From: an uncultured Saprospiraceae bacterium
GTDB taxonomy: Bacteria; Bacteroidota; Bacteroidia; Chitinophagales; Saprospiraceae
DNA length: 64,000 bases
Direction: 5' to 3'
Assembly: GCA_938016265.1 (NCBI GenBank)
Contig: CALLWB010000013.1
Location: 1-64,000 of the forward strand
This document shows positions 47,574 through 56,827 of this stretch, in pieces. Under the pieces are notes generated by a model. The model was not told where the DNA came from and made no database searches. It worked only from the letters and a program-made list of their open reading frames with translations. The translations under genes and the position numbers were made by a program. Each line of letters opens with the position of its first letter. The stretch's first letter is position 1.

Positions 47574-47607
47574 AAAAAAAGCCCGCAGAATTGACTCTAC
47601 AGGCTTT
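47574..47607 (-). terminator. Intrinsic terminator of the HTH lipoprotein gene
   Basis: On the minus strand AAGCCTGTAGA and TTCTGCGGGCTT pair around a short loop with mismatches, followed by seven T. It lies about 26 bases past the stop of the gene ending at 47633. Confidence 0.75.
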
Positions 47608-47632
47608 TAAAATGTGGGTTTAATAGTATTTT

Positions 47633-47947
47633 TTAATGCGCATCCAAAATGATCTCCGTATCGAGTACTTTTTGGATAGATACTATTATATCTCTTGTTG
47701 GAACTACACGATTCGTTTCAATTGATTTTACGTTTTGATCAGAAAGGCCGATTGCCTTTGCCAATTCATCCGCCGAAATCCCCTTTTTCTCTCGTGCTTC
47801 CAAAATTTGTAGTCCAACTGTTGGAAATCCGTTTTCAATAGATTGGGCTAAATAGCCGTCAGGATTTCCTTCATTTACATTGTTTGTTGGTTCCTGATTG
47901 CAGGAAAACAAAAACAAACCTAAGCAAAGAATGAATAGATTTTTCAT
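47633..47947 (-). CDS. Lipoprotein-like protein carrying an XRE/Cro-type helix-turn-helix
   Basis: A 104-residue protein with two parts that rarely occur together. Residues 1-16 are a textbook lipoprotein signal (MKNLFILCLGLFLFSC, Cys16). After a short polar linker (NQEPTNNVNEGN), residues about 45-98 form an XRE-family helix-turn-helix: LQILEAREKKGISADELAKA is the first helix pair, IGLSDQNVKSIETNR is the turn and recognition helix, and VVPTRDIIVSIQKVL is the last helices. No downstream ATG would give a signal-less HTH protein. The gene is divergent from an S24/LexA-like repressor about 205 bases away. Either the HTH acts from the inner membrane or it has been reused outside the cytoplasm. 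Confidence 0.75.
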   Translation of the reverse strand: MKNLFILCLGLFLFSCNQEPTNNVNEGNPDGYLAQSIENGFPTVGLQILEAREKKGISADELAKAIGLSDQNVKSIETNRVVPTRDIIVSIQKVLDTEIILDAH

Positions 47948-48003
47948 AAAAATTGGGTATTAAGTTATTAAGTGCACCCATAAGGTATATATTTTCTGGC
48001 AAA

Positions 48004-48035
48004 TTTTGGAGGGGTAAAAACTTTTTGTATATTTA
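48004..48035 (+). promoter_or_regulatory. Promoter of the S24/LexA-like repressor gene
   Basis: TTTTG at 48004-48008 and TATATTTA at 48028-48035 are 19 bases apart, a near-consensus Bacteroidota promoter with A in place of the last G. Expected transcription start is around 48041, so two dyad sequences (48040-48087) lie at and just after the start. Confidence 0.5.
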
Positions 48036-48039
48036 CGGC

Positions 48040-48087
48040 ATGTTTTTACATAATTTTGTTCTTAATAACTTTAAAAAGGAACAAAAA
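48040..48087. promoter_or_regulatory. Candidate operator dyads ahead of the S24/LexA-like repressor
   Basis: A short palindrome ATGT-TTTT-ACAT (48040-48051) is followed by a longer imperfect dyad, TTTTGTTCTT (48054-48063) with AAGGAACAAAA (48076-48086), centred about 70 bases ahead of the start codon. Their place between promoter and repressor gene suits autoregulation. No binding evidence exists, so this is inference from symmetry and position. Confidence 0.35.
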
Positions 48088-48152
48088 TTAAAACAAAAAT
48101 GTTCAAAGATTAGATTTTTGTCACAATATTCAAACAATAAAATTTTCCTGAC

Positions 48153-48860
48153 ATGACCGGATTTCTAGAAAATACTGTTAACCAGAAGTTTAGAGAAATT
48201 TATTCCTATTTGGAAAGAGAAAGAAAAATAAAAGGAAAATCAGATATCGCTAAACAGTTAGGTACCTACAATCATGTCATCAACAGTATCCTAAAAGGAA
48301 AACGCAACGTGACCGTAGACCAATTGAATAAACTGGTTGAAATATATAATGTGAATGCCAATTATGTTTTTGGCTGCAGTCAGGAAATGATTTTAGGGGA
48401 AGGAGTGTCAGGACATGCTCCATTAGACGATTCTACTTTTCTAGGGAGAAACAATATTACGCTTGTTCCGGACAAGGCAGTTGCTGGGTATGCTTTGAGT
48501 AAAGAAAGTCATGACTATATGGCAACCCTCCAGAAGTTTTCTATTCCTGGACAAGAGGGGAACTTGATCGCTTTTGAGATAAGCGGCGATAGCATGCTGC
48601 CTACGATTACCAACGGAGACCTCGTTATTTGCGAGCCTTTGGACCGTGGCGAACCACTGAAAGACAATTCTGTTTATGTTATAGTTACAGACGTAGTAGT
48701 TACCAAACGAATTCAGCAAATAAGAGACAGAAATAGAATCACGAAACTTAGACTGATTTCAGATAATGATGCCATGTACAAACCTTATGATGTGGACTTA
48801 GACGAAATTTCACAAATCATGAAAGTGAAATGTAGACTTACAAATTCTGGCATAAACTAG
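48153..48860 (+). CDS. XRE-family transcriptional repressor with S24 (LexA-like) peptidase domain
   Basis: A 235-residue regulator. Residues about 10-75 form an HTH domain (KGKSDIAKQLGTYNHVINSI, then KGKRNVTVDQLNKLVEIYNVN). Residues about 104-235 are an S24 autoprotease domain. The A-G cleavage site is in KAVAGYA (A111/G112), the catalytic serine is in FEISGDSMLPTI (S147), and the catalytic lysine is in VVVTKRIQQI (K185). Proteins of this kind resemble phage CI or LexA and self-cleave on RecA filaments; in Bacteroidota many such stand-alone genes exist without a prophage, as here. The gene is divergent from the HTH lipoprotein and may control it. Confidence 0.9.
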   Translation: MTGFLENTVNQKFREIYSYLERERKIKGKSDIAKQLGTYNHVINSILKGKRNVTVDQLNKLVEIYNVNANYVFGCSQEMILGEGVSGHAPLDDSTFLGRNNITLVPDKAVAGYALSKESHDYMATLQKFSIPGQEGNLIAFEISGDSMLPTITNGDLVICEPLDRGEPLKDNSVYVIVTDVVVTKRIQQIRDRNRITKLRLISDNDAMYKPYDVDLDEISQIMKVKCRLTNSGIN

Positions 48861-48889
48861 GTTACCTTTTCAAAAATATAAGTATATAT

Positions 48890-48926
48890 AAGCATCCTTG
48901 TTATTGCAAGGGTGCTTTATTTTTTT
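48890..48926 (+). terminator. Intrinsic terminator of the S24/LexA-like repressor gene
   Basis: AAGCATCCTTG-TTATTG-CAAGGGTGCTT forms an eleven-base-pair stem with one mismatch, followed by a T-rich run (TATTTTTTTG). Confidence 0.9.
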
Positions 48927-49064
48927 GATAAATTCTAAAATCCAATTAACTTTAGAGCTTATGTTCAAATATTAAAAATTTGTGCTGCAAGATTTACGCA
49001 ATGATTTGTTTTTAGTAACTCTTGAAGTGATTCAATAAAAAATCCTTTTAAACCAAATAGTTAT

Positions 49065-50876
49065 ATGAGTTCAAGGAAATTGTTGGAGGTTATAAACCTG
49101 GAAACACATTTTACCACAGAAGCAGGAGTTGTTAAAGCAGTTGACAATGTCAGTTTCTCCCTCGATCGTGGAGAAACTATTGGAATTGTAGGAGAATCAG
49201 GTTCCGGTAAGTCGGTAACTTCATTATCTGCAATGCGACTAATACCAGACCCACCTGGGAAAATTGTAGGAGGCCAAATTCTCTTCCATGATAAAGAACT
49301 TGGAAAGGCAGTAGATTTGGTACAATTGGAAGAATCTGAAATGAGAAGGTATAGAGGAAACGAAATTTCAATGATCTTTCAAGAACCTATGACTTCCCTG
49401 AATCCAGTCTTTACCTGCGGAAATCAGGTGACAGAAGCGATAACACTTCATCAAAATGTTACCAAAGAGAAAGCAAGAGAATTGACCCTCGAATTGTTTG
49501 CAAAAGTACAGCTGCCAGACCCTCCAAGGGTTTTCAGCGCCTACCCGCATCAACTTTCTGGTGGCCAGAAACAACGAGTAATGATCGCCATGGCGATGTC
49601 TTGCAATCCAAGTATTTTGATAGCGGATGAGCCGACCACAGCACTGGATGTTACTGTCCAAAAAACTATCCTAGAATTGATGCGCAATCTTCGGGAAGAA
49701 ATGGATGCATCTGTGATTTTCATTACACACGATTTAGGAGTGATTGCGGAAGTTGCCGATCGGGTTATTGTAATGTATAAAGGGAAAATAGTAGAACAAG
49801 GCAATGTATATGATATCTTTTCAAATCCACAACATCCATATACTAAAGGCCTGCTAGCTTGTCGGCCGCCATTAGACTACCGAATGAGCAAGTTGCCTGT
49901 GGTAAGTGATTTCATGAATGTTACTTTCAATCCCGATGGATCCCGACTGATCGAAGAGAAAAAAGCTTCCATGAAGGAAGTTATCGAATCCGTGAAAATC
50001 AAACCAGAACAACAAAAGGCTAGACACGACAGGTTGTATGCTCAAGAGCCAATACTAACCGTCAGCAATCTGAAAACCTGGTTTCCTTCCAAGAAGAATT
50101 TTTTCGGAAAAGTGCTCGACTATGTAAAAGCGGTCAATGATGTTAGTTTTGAAGTTTATCCTGGAGAGACAATGGGACTTGTTGGAGAATCGGGATGCGG
50201 TAAAACAACATTGGGACGTACCATTTTGCGTCTGGTAGAAGCAGAAGGCGGAAAAGTAGTTTTTGAAGGAAAAAGCGTTCTTGAACTTAATCAAAAGGAT
50301 TTGAAAACATTGCGTAGAGATATGCAGATCATCTTTCAAGATCCTTATTCGTCTCTCAATCCAAGAATGACTATTGGCAATGCAATCATGGAGCCAATGC
50401 AGGTGCATAAAGTACTTGCCAATGATGCAGCACGAAAAGAAAAGGTAATTGAGTTATTAGAAACCGTAAGTCTTGAAGCCAGCCATTTTGATCGCTACCC
50501 TCACGAGTTTTCAGGAGGGCAACGACAACGTATCTGTGTAGCCCGTGCTTTGGCATTAGAACCGAAGTTTATAATATGCGATGAATCTGTTTCCGCATTG
50601 GATGTTTCTGTACAAGCACAGGTACTGAATTTATTGATCGAACTGAGAGAGAAATTTAATTTCACCTACATCTTTATATCTCACGATTTGTCTGTTGTGA
50701 AGTTTATGAGTGATCGTATGATTGTTATGAACAAAGGGGTGATTGAAGAAATGGGAGACGCAGATGAGATTTATCTAAATGCCAAAAAGGAATATACTCG
50801 TAAATTGATTAACGCCATTCCTAAAGGCCGAGTTGAAGATATTGCTTCTAGAATGACTAATATTACTCCCAAATAA
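49065..50876 (+). CDS. Fused oligopeptide-type ABC transporter ATPase (two ATP-binding domains)
   Basis: A 603-residue cytoplasmic ATPase in which DppD-like and DppF-like halves are fused, as in GsiA/YejF. Domain 1: Walker A GESGSGKS (43-50), LSGGQKQRVMIAMAM signature, Walker B ILIADEPTTALDV. Domain 2: Walker A GESGCGKT (374-381), FSGGQRQRICVARAL signature, Walker B FIICDESVSALDVS. The C-terminal oligopeptide-ABC extension after domain 1 (NPQHPYTKGLLACRPP) is present, and a second one is shortened. It should energise uptake of peptides or nickel-type solutes through permeases that are not encoded in this window. It is a single-gene transcript ending at a bidirectional terminator. Confidence 0.93.
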   Translation: MSSRKLLEVINLETHFTTEAGVVKAVDNVSFSLDRGETIGIVGESGSGKSVTSLSAMRLIPDPPGKIVGGQILFHDKELGKAVDLVQLEESEMRRYRGNEISMIFQEPMTSLNPVFTCGNQVTEAITLHQNVTKEKARELTLELFAKVQLPDPPRVFSAYPHQLSGGQKQRVMIAMAMSCNPSILIADEPTTALDVTVQKTILELMRNLREEMDASVIFITHDLGVIAEVADRVIVMYKGKIVEQGNVYDIFSNPQHPYTKGLLACRPPLDYRMSKLPVVSDFMNVTFNPDGSRLIEEKKASMKEVIESVKIKPEQQKARHDRLYAQEPILTVSNLKTWFPSKKNFFGKVLDYVKAVNDVSFEVYPGETMGLVGESGCGKTTLGRTILRLVEAEGGKVVFEGKSVLELNQKDLKTLRRDMQIIFQDPYSSLNPRMTIGNAIMEPMQVHKVLANDAARKEKVIELLETVSLEASHFDRYPHEFSGGQRQRICVARALALEPKFIICDESVSALDVSVQAQVLNLLIELREKFNFTYIFISHDLSVVKFMSDRMIVMNKGVIEEMGDADEIYLNAKKEYTRKLINAIPKGRVEDIASRMTNITPK

Positions 50877-50905
50877 AAGATAATATTTAGGAAACATCCA
50901 GATAT

Positions 50906-50945
50906 AAAAAAATCCGAATTACAATATGTGATTCGGATTTTTTAA
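50906..50945. terminator. Bidirectional intrinsic terminator between convergent genes
   Basis: AAAAAATCCGAAT (from 50907) and ATTCGGATTTTTT (50931-50943) are perfect inverted repeats with an 11-base loop. The A-run on the left and T-run on the right make it usable from both sides: the ABC ATPase gene on plus and the small secreted gene on minus. Confidence 0.9.
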
Positions 50946-50968
50946 TCTAAACTAATTTATTTACATCT

Positions 50969-51349
50969 TTATTTTACATCAAGTGTTTTGTTGATCGTTT
51001 CTTTGTACGTTTTTATTCTAATGGAATATTTTCCAGAATTCAAAAATGCTACATCCAACTCATAAATGGTATTATTTGGAATGTTGGTCAAATCTTCTGC
51101 AAGCAAAATCTCATTTTCTGCACTTAATATTTCCAACTGAGTTGCAGTTCCATCTATTTCTTCGAAATCAATGAATACAGTTGCATTTTCCTTATCAGAA
51201 TAAAATGCCCAATCAGATTCAGCGATGATCAATTCATCCGAATTATTAGCGGTCATTTGTAAGGAAGATAGTAGGAGGTCAGACTGTTGCCCAAAAAGGA
51301 GTAGTGAAAAAGTAGAAAATAAAACCAGAAAAAAAACTTTCGGATGCAT
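50969..51349 (-). CDS. Small secreted beta-sandwich protein
   Basis: A 126-residue exported protein with signal peptide 1-20 (LFSTFSLLLFG/QQSD). The mature part has strand-rich sequence (ATVFIDFEEIDGTATQLEIL and NTIYELDVAFLNSGKYSIRI, ending INKTLDVK). It has the shape of a T9SS-type or DUF3244-like small beta-sandwich: the SGKYSIRI and TLDV strands mimic the GxYxxxxxxxxxxxKxxV end of Por sorting domains. It lacks the YPNP start, so it is not a normal sorting domain. No function can be assigned. Confidence 0.7.
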   Translation of the reverse strand: MHPKVFFLVLFSTFSLLLFGQQSDLLLSSLQMTANNSDELIIAESDWAFYSDKENATVFIDFEEIDGTATQLEILSAENEILLAEDLTNIPNNTIYELDVAFLNSGKYSIRIKTYKETINKTLDVK

Positions 51350-51588
51350 CGGTGTTACATTTAAAGAAATTTCATAAGCTTTCTAAAATTACAACATTAT
51401 TAAGAATTTTACAATGAATTATATAATCCAACCCTAAGAACTGCAGATGTTTTGTTTTGATATTTTTAATTTATACCTAATAAACACTTGTTTGCTCAGC
51501 AATTACAGTGTTTTTAGTGTCCTTCTAAGTCCTTGATTGTACCGTGTTAAATTTATGTTAACATTCTATATTTAAAAAAAAAATGGAA

Positions 51589-51624
51589 TTTTGAATAGTG
51601 TTTCGAATCATCTGAATAACTTTG
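51589..51624 (+). promoter_or_regulatory. Promoter of the 1726-residue secreted protein gene
   Basis: TTTTG (51589-51593) and TAACTTTG (51617-51624) are separated by 23 bases and match the -33/-7 consensus. The ATG at 51647 follows the -7 box after 22 bases. Confidence 0.6.
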
Positions 51625-51646
51625 AATCAATAAAAATTAGAATGTG

Positions 51647-54600
51647 ATGAATCAAAAGCTTATTGGACTACTACTTGGAATAGGATTTTTCTTTACAACG
51701 AATCTATTCGCTCAATGCCCTGAACAGCCTCTCCAAAATCTATCTCCCCAACCAATAGATTGTCAAACAGCCGTTTCTAGCGCCTCACTCGTCAATTACC
51801 TAACAGTTTGTCAGACGGTTTGTATCAATAATACAGGCGCAGGTGCAAGCGGACAGGTCACCGATCTTTCTTGCAGCAATGGCAGCGATGCCAATGACAT
51901 GTACATTCATGCCACCAATCCGTATTCAACAATTCCCGGGTATGATGGATCCCTCGTTTTTAGATGGGTGGATTGGCCAAACAAAAGCGCTGGTGCAGAT
52001 CCCCCATCCTTCGCCATTCATGCGGAGGTAAACGCAAATCTGGCAGGAACGGCAATCACCGTGCAGCAGATCAACTGTACAGATGGGTTTGTCCTCGAAA
52101 ATGCATTTTGTGTCTTGCCTGATGTCGACGGGCAGCAATTTTATGCCGTTGCTAGCACACTTCCGACGTTAACCCAATTAGATCCTGTGGTCGATGCACA
52201 GGCTGGAATTAACTTGGATCTAAATGACATCAACTACTGGATACACCTGGTCACTAGTGATGGTGGAACAGGTGATATTTGTTTTGAATCTTCCCCATAT
52301 TCACCAGGCTTCCTTTGCGGAGACGCCCGATCCATAACTTTGACAGGAACTGGAAGCACCGTCACCGGAAATGCAACAGGATGCCTCTGCGAAAGTGCCA
52401 TATACGGCGGTTTACAAAACACAACAAACAACCTACCTGCTCCTTGTGGAGTAGAATCTCCAGCCTCCGTTTGGTATGAGATTGTAGCTCCATTCAGCTG
52501 TAATGAAATCACCGCTGAGGTAGCAGCGTGGGGTGGGGCAGATGATTATAATGTCGCAATCCTAAGTGGCGTAAGTTGTCCCCCTGAACCAGGCACAAAT
52601 CCTATAACAGGTGCGGCAATTTTAACTCCTGGCCAAAAATTAGACCCCGGCGCAGTAATCGAAGCTTCTGCTTGCGGAACAACTGTGGTAACAACAACTT
52701 CTGTTCCCGCAGGCACCTATTATGTATATATTTCAGGAAAAACAGAACGTCCTACCTTTGATATCAATGTTTCTATTGAGGATGCAACTTCCAGTGCAGG
52801 AAACGCTTCTTCTCCACAAAACGGCCAGGATGTTTGTTCTGGGGCGACGTTTCAGGTCAGCACCACTGGTCAGGTTTTACCACAAACAGGACAAAATATT
52901 GCATGGTTTTATGAGGAGAGTATAAATTTTGATCCCTACTTAGGAGAAGGAGATTACCTGGCGTCTGGTACTACAAATGTCTCCTTTAGTTTGCCAGTAA
53001 ACACAAGTTGTGATCCAGTAACACTTTATATAAAAGGAATTGTTTCTGATGATGGCATTTCTCCTTCAGCAGGTTGCGGAGCATTCACAAATCCGCTAAA
53101 TGTTACGGTGTATCCGGAGATTGGAAATCCTAGTGTGTTAAACAGCCAATGTATAATAACTGTAGGAGGTAGATGCCCGAATTTTACAGTAAATGGGAAT
53201 GTAGGCACAGATACCTATACGGGTACAGCTGCAGAAGATGGTAATACCATAAATTTTCAAATTTCGAACGGGTTGGCTGGCTGTGACCAGACATTTTTTG
53301 AGACATTTGCTTGTGGAAGTACCACCTGTACACAACCTATGGGGACTGCCCTGGCAATTTGTGACCCTGCTGATCCTTACAATTTTTATATCGATGTGAC
53401 TTTTACCCCTGGCTCAGCAACTAGTTATTTGATAGCTAGCAGTGATGGGAGTGCAGTTCCGTCAACAGGTGGCCTAGTGCGCATTGGCCCATTTGCCAAT
53501 GGAAATACGATTAGCGTAAGCATTGATAATTCAGAGGATACTACTTGTAATTTGCCGTTGGGTAGTTTTTCTAACAGTTGCAATCCGATTACCTGTCCGG
53601 GACTGACGTCTGCTACTTCTAGCGCGAGTGGATCTGCTTGTGAAGGCGATTTAGTGATCCTTCAGGCGGCGGTGGACCAGGGTGTGATCAATGTAGATTA
53701 TTCCATTCAATGGTTTGCGAATGGGCAACCGATTCCTGGTGCAAATGTGCTAGCCTACAACTATAATTTTGAGACAGGTCAAGGATGTTCACCTGAGATC
53801 CAGACTTTTTCAGCAGAAATTACTTGCCTTACGGCGAATGCTGCTCCTTCTACTAGTCCAATGATGACTGTGCCAGGCTTAGTTACTGTTTATCCGATTC
53901 CCAAGTTGGGCATTGACTTTTTTCCTGATCCAGCTGGCTGCGTAGTTAGTCCAATTGATAATTGTGGTGGGTTGGTCATTACCAATACTCCTAACACTAA
54001 TTTGATGCCTGGCGACCCTTCAGTTACTGTCAATTATTCAGTGTCTGTGGTTGGTGCGCCTGCTGGCTGTGCTGCTACAGGAAGTTATGTTGTGCAGTGT
54101 GCTGGATGTATGACTGATGCTGGCAATGGCGATACTCCAACGGACAATGTGTTTTGTGATGGAGCGTCCTTTAGTTTGTCCACTACCGGAACCACTCTGG
54201 AAAACGGCTATGCCATAGGTTACGCAGTGTCCACCACCAATCCATACAACGATCTTGAAACTTCAGTAGCAGATGCTATAAATACAAATGATATACTTGG
54301 ACCTTATTTATCTGGGAATACGCCGAGCTTCACGAATGGTTCCGATTTTGGTCCTGGTACATTTTATTTCACTCCATTTGTGAGTCTTGATCTAGATAAC
54401 ACTACCCCCTTATTTACGGAATCAGGCACACTGACTTCTGCTAGTTTGTTTAATGTTGCTTCGACTACGATCACTATACCACAATTCGTGTTTTGTCAGG
54501 GTGTCACTAATTTTGATATCTACTTTACCGCAAATCAGACGAGCGGTATTGGCAATCCTATTGATGATATTAGTGGTTTGTTCAATAACGGTGGAGGCAT

Positions 54601-56827
54601 TTCAAACTTTAATGATAGTCTGGTCAATTATTCCGTCGATCCATTTTCTCAAACGGTGTATTTGGAAGTTTCCAGTGCATTTGGGGCGGATGTTGATTAT
54701 AACCTGTCTGTATTTTATGCAGGAGATTATTCTTTCCCAACACGTTGTCCTTCTTGTAATGATGTTGGAAATCCCATTACTTATGAATTATTACCAAATA
54801 TAATATTAACACCAGCAACCCAAACAACGGTGTGTGATGGGACAATTCTTGACTTGACGTCAATAAACCCTACTTCAAATCTAGCGGGATCAACTATCTG
54901 GTATGATGGAGATCCAAATTCCGGGGGCAATCAAATTGGCGACCCAACAATGGCTATGCCAACAAATGGCTCCGTTTTCTGGGTATTGTTTACTGCAAAT
55001 GCAGACCCGACCTGCACAGCCACGACCAGCATTACAATTAATACAACTCCAGGACCAGTCTTAAATCCTATTCCACCTCAACCTTCAATTTGCATTGGAG
55101 AAACTGTTGATTTGACGGCCTTAGAAACTGCAATTACAACTTCTCTGGGGATTTTTACCTGGTATCGTGGAAATCCGCAAACGGATCCGTTTGCTGTGCA
55201 GCTTACGAGCACTGCCGCCAGCAATCAGTCCCCAGGAAATGGAACGACCTATTTTGCTGTTTTTCAAAATTCGTCGGGGTGTGCTAGTCAGGTGGAGGTT
55301 ACTTATACAGTCGCTAGTCCACCAGCTTTATCATCCGTTCCTCCACAGAGCATTTGTGATGGCGGCGCTTTCGATTTAACGACTATTGAATCAACGATTG
55401 CTAATGGATTGACAGGTACTTTTGCCTGGGAGGATAATAATGGCGCACCAGTTTCCAATCCCGCCATTGCTAGTCCAAACGACGGAGATGTATTTGTTGG
55501 TACATTTACGGATGGAACTTCTGGCTGCACGAATCAAGTAGGTGTGACCTTTGACAATTACCCTGATCCGGCACTTAATCAACCAGGTACACAAGGGCCA
55601 ATTTGCGCTGGCGAGTCAATCGATCTTACTCAACTAGAAGGCTTGGTGATTCTTTCTGCTGGAACTTTTGCATGGTATGATGGAGACCCAACAACAACTG
55701 GTCAATTAATAACAGATCCAACAGATGTAACTCCTACTTCAAATGATGTTTATTTTGTAGAATTTGAGGATGCCTTAACTGGATGTTCTGCAACCACAAG
55801 CACCTCCTATACTGTTTTAGCTAATCCCGCGTTAACTCCTCCAGGAACACAAGGTCCGATCTGTGTTGGCAGCTCTGCAGATCTTACTCTGCTTGAAAGT
55901 ATTATCTCTTCAGATTCAGGTAGTTTTGTCTGGTATTTGGGGGATCCGATGAGTGGCGGAACATTGGTAAGCACTCCTTTTGAAGTATTTCCTGTTGCTG
56001 GCGACCAGTATTTTGTAACATTCGAAGATGCAACTACCGCATGTACATCTATAACTTCTTTAGACTTTGCCTTTAACAGCTTACCAGTTTTAGATAGTAT
56101 TACTTTTAATACGGCTTGTGACCAAGAGATGGTTGATTTGACAAGTTATGAGGCAACTATTTCCGGTGCACAAGGGACTTTTGTTTGGTATTTAGGAGAT
56201 CCTGCAATGGGAGGACAGTCCATCAGCGATCCTAGTAGTGTGCTGCCTGATGATGGGAATGTTTATTGTGCAGAGTTTACTGATATGAATGGATGTGTTG
56301 ATCTGGTTTGCATGCCGATTTCGGTAACTGAGCCGGTGTCAGGGATTACAGCTAGCTATGATTGTATGCTTGATGAGATTGTGGTAGATTTTGCCAATGG
56401 AGTCGGCGGAGATGGGATGTATCAGGTGGCTGCCTCTTCTCCCAATACTGACGGAGAAACTATTGCGGAGGGAATTAGCTGGGAAGTTGTATTCTCTGAT
56501 GGCTCGGGATGCTTGCAATCGACTGCAATTTCTGGAGTGGTCAACTGTTTAGTAGGGGTGGAGGATTTATTATTGAATAATAATCTTTCTATCTATCCGA
56601 ATCCGACTTCCAATAAATTACACCTCAATTTTGAATTGGTACATGCCGCTGATCTTGAAATTTCTATTAAGAATATTCTTGGACAAGAGTTAATTAGGCT
56701 AGAAGAGGGCCAGCATGTCGGAATCTACAATAAGACCTTAAATTTAGAAAATTTTAATGCAGGTATTTATTTCATTACCATACACTTAGATAAAGACTTT
56801 ACGACTAAAAAAGTAATTAAGAATTAG
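51647..56827 (+). CDS. Large secreted repeat protein with T9SS type A tail
   Basis: A 1726-residue exported protein. I take ATG 51647 rather than the GTG immediately before it. The signal peptide ends near residue 22 (TTNLFA/QCPE). The N-terminal about 380 residues contain cysteine-rich beta domains (the SVWYEIVAPFSCNEITAEVA and YYVYISGKTERPTFDIN segments) similar to pre-peptidase-like domains. Several Cys-containing domains follow, then from about residue 1060 six Ig-like units. Each of these has C-x-G-x-x-x-D-L-T, then W-Y-x-G-D-P-x-x-G-G, and V-F-F-V-x-F-x-D-x-x-x-G-C. The sorting domain (LSIYPNPTSNKLHLNFE, ending KKVIKN) closes it. Likely a cell-surface or released adhesin. The coding strand shifts from C-rich to G/T-rich along the gene. 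Confidence 0.9.
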   Translation: MNQKLIGLLLGIGFFFTTNLFAQCPEQPLQNLSPQPIDCQTAVSSASLVNYLTVCQTVCINNTGAGASGQVTDLSCSNGSDANDMYIHATNPYSTIPGYDGSLVFRWVDWPNKSAGADPPSFAIHAEVNANLAGTAITVQQINCTDGFVLENAFCVLPDVDGQQFYAVASTLPTLTQLDPVVDAQAGINLDLNDINYWIHLVTSDGGTGDICFESSPYSPGFLCGDARSITLTGTGSTVTGNATGCLCESAIYGGLQNTTNNLPAPCGVESPASVWYEIVAPFSCNEITAEVAAWGGADDYNVAILSGVSCPPEPGTNPITGAAILTPGQKLDPGAVIEASACGTTVVTTTSVPAGTYYVYISGKTERPTFDINVSIEDATSSAGNASSPQNGQDVCSGATFQVSTTGQVLPQTGQNIAWFYEESINFDPYLGEGDYLASGTTNVSFSLPVNTSCDPVTLYIKGIVSDDGISPSAGCGAFTNPLNVTVYPEIGNPSVLNSQCIITVGGRCPNFTVNGNVGTDTYTGTAAEDGNTINFQISNGLAGCDQTFFETFACGSTTCTQPMGTALAICDPADPYNFYIDVTFTPGSATSYLIASSDGSAVPSTGGLVRIGPFANGNTISVSIDNSEDTTCNLPLGSFSNSCNPITCPGLTSATSSASGSACEGDLVILQAAVDQGVINVDYSIQWFANGQPIPGANVLAYNYNFETGQGCSPEIQTFSAEITCLTANAAPSTSPMMTVPGLVTVYPIPKLGIDFFPDPAGCVVSPIDNCGGLVITNTPNTNLMPGDPSVTVNYSVSVVGAPAGCAATGSYVVQCAGCMTDAGNGDTPTDNVFCDGASFSLSTTGTTLENGYAIGYAVSTTNPYNDLETSVADAINTNDILGPYLSGNTPSFTNGSDFGPGTFYFTPFVSLDLDNTTPLFTESGTLTSASLFNVASTTITIPQFVFCQGVTNFDIYFTANQTSGIGNPIDDISGLFNNGGGISNFNDSLVNYSVDPFSQTVYLEVSSAFGADVDYNLSVFYAGDYSFPTRCPSCNDVGNPITYELLPNIILTPATQTTVCDGTILDLTSINPTSNLAGSTIWYDGDPNSGGNQIGDPTMAMPTNGSVFWVLFTANADPTCTATTSITINTTPGPVLNPIPPQPSICIGETVDLTALETAITTSLGIFTWYRGNPQTDPFAVQLTSTAASNQSPGNGTTYFAVFQNSSGCASQVEVTYTVASPPALSSVPPQSICDGGAFDLTTIESTIANGLTGTFAWEDNNGAPVSNPAIASPNDGDVFVGTFTDGTSGCTNQVGVTFDNYPDPALNQPGTQGPICAGESIDLTQLEGLVILSAGTFAWYDGDPTTTGQLITDPTDVTPTSNDVYFVEFEDALTGCSATTSTSYTVLANPALTPPGTQGPICVGSSADLTLLESIISSDSGSFVWYLGDPMSGGTLVSTPFEVFPVAGDQYFVTFEDATTACTSITSLDFAFNSLPVLDSITFNTACDQEMVDLTSYEATISGAQGTFVWYLGDPAMGGQSISDPSSVLPDDGNVYCAEFTDMNGCVDLVCMPISVTEPVSGITASYDCMLDEIVVDFANGVGGDGMYQVAASSPNTDGETIAEGISWEVVFSDGSGCLQSTAISGVVNCLVGVEDLLLNNNLSIYPNPTSNKLHLNFELVHAADLEISIKNILGQELIRLEEGQHVGIYNKTLNLENFNAGIYFITIHLDKDFTTKKVIKN

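Noticed and set aside
47953-48156. Plus-strand frame of 67 codons covering the control region of the S24 repressor
   Set aside because: It spans the promoter and dyads, has no domain, and overlaps the repressor start; likely chance.
48153-48860. Prophage remnant suggested by the CI/LexA-like repressor
   Set aside because: No integrase, structural or lysis genes and no attachment-site-like repeats are nearby; stand-alone S24 regulators are common in Bacteroidota.
51644-51646. GTG directly before the ATG of the 1726-residue protein as start codon
   Set aside because: The ATG at 51647 gives the same signal peptide and is the stronger initiation codon; the GTG adds only one residue.
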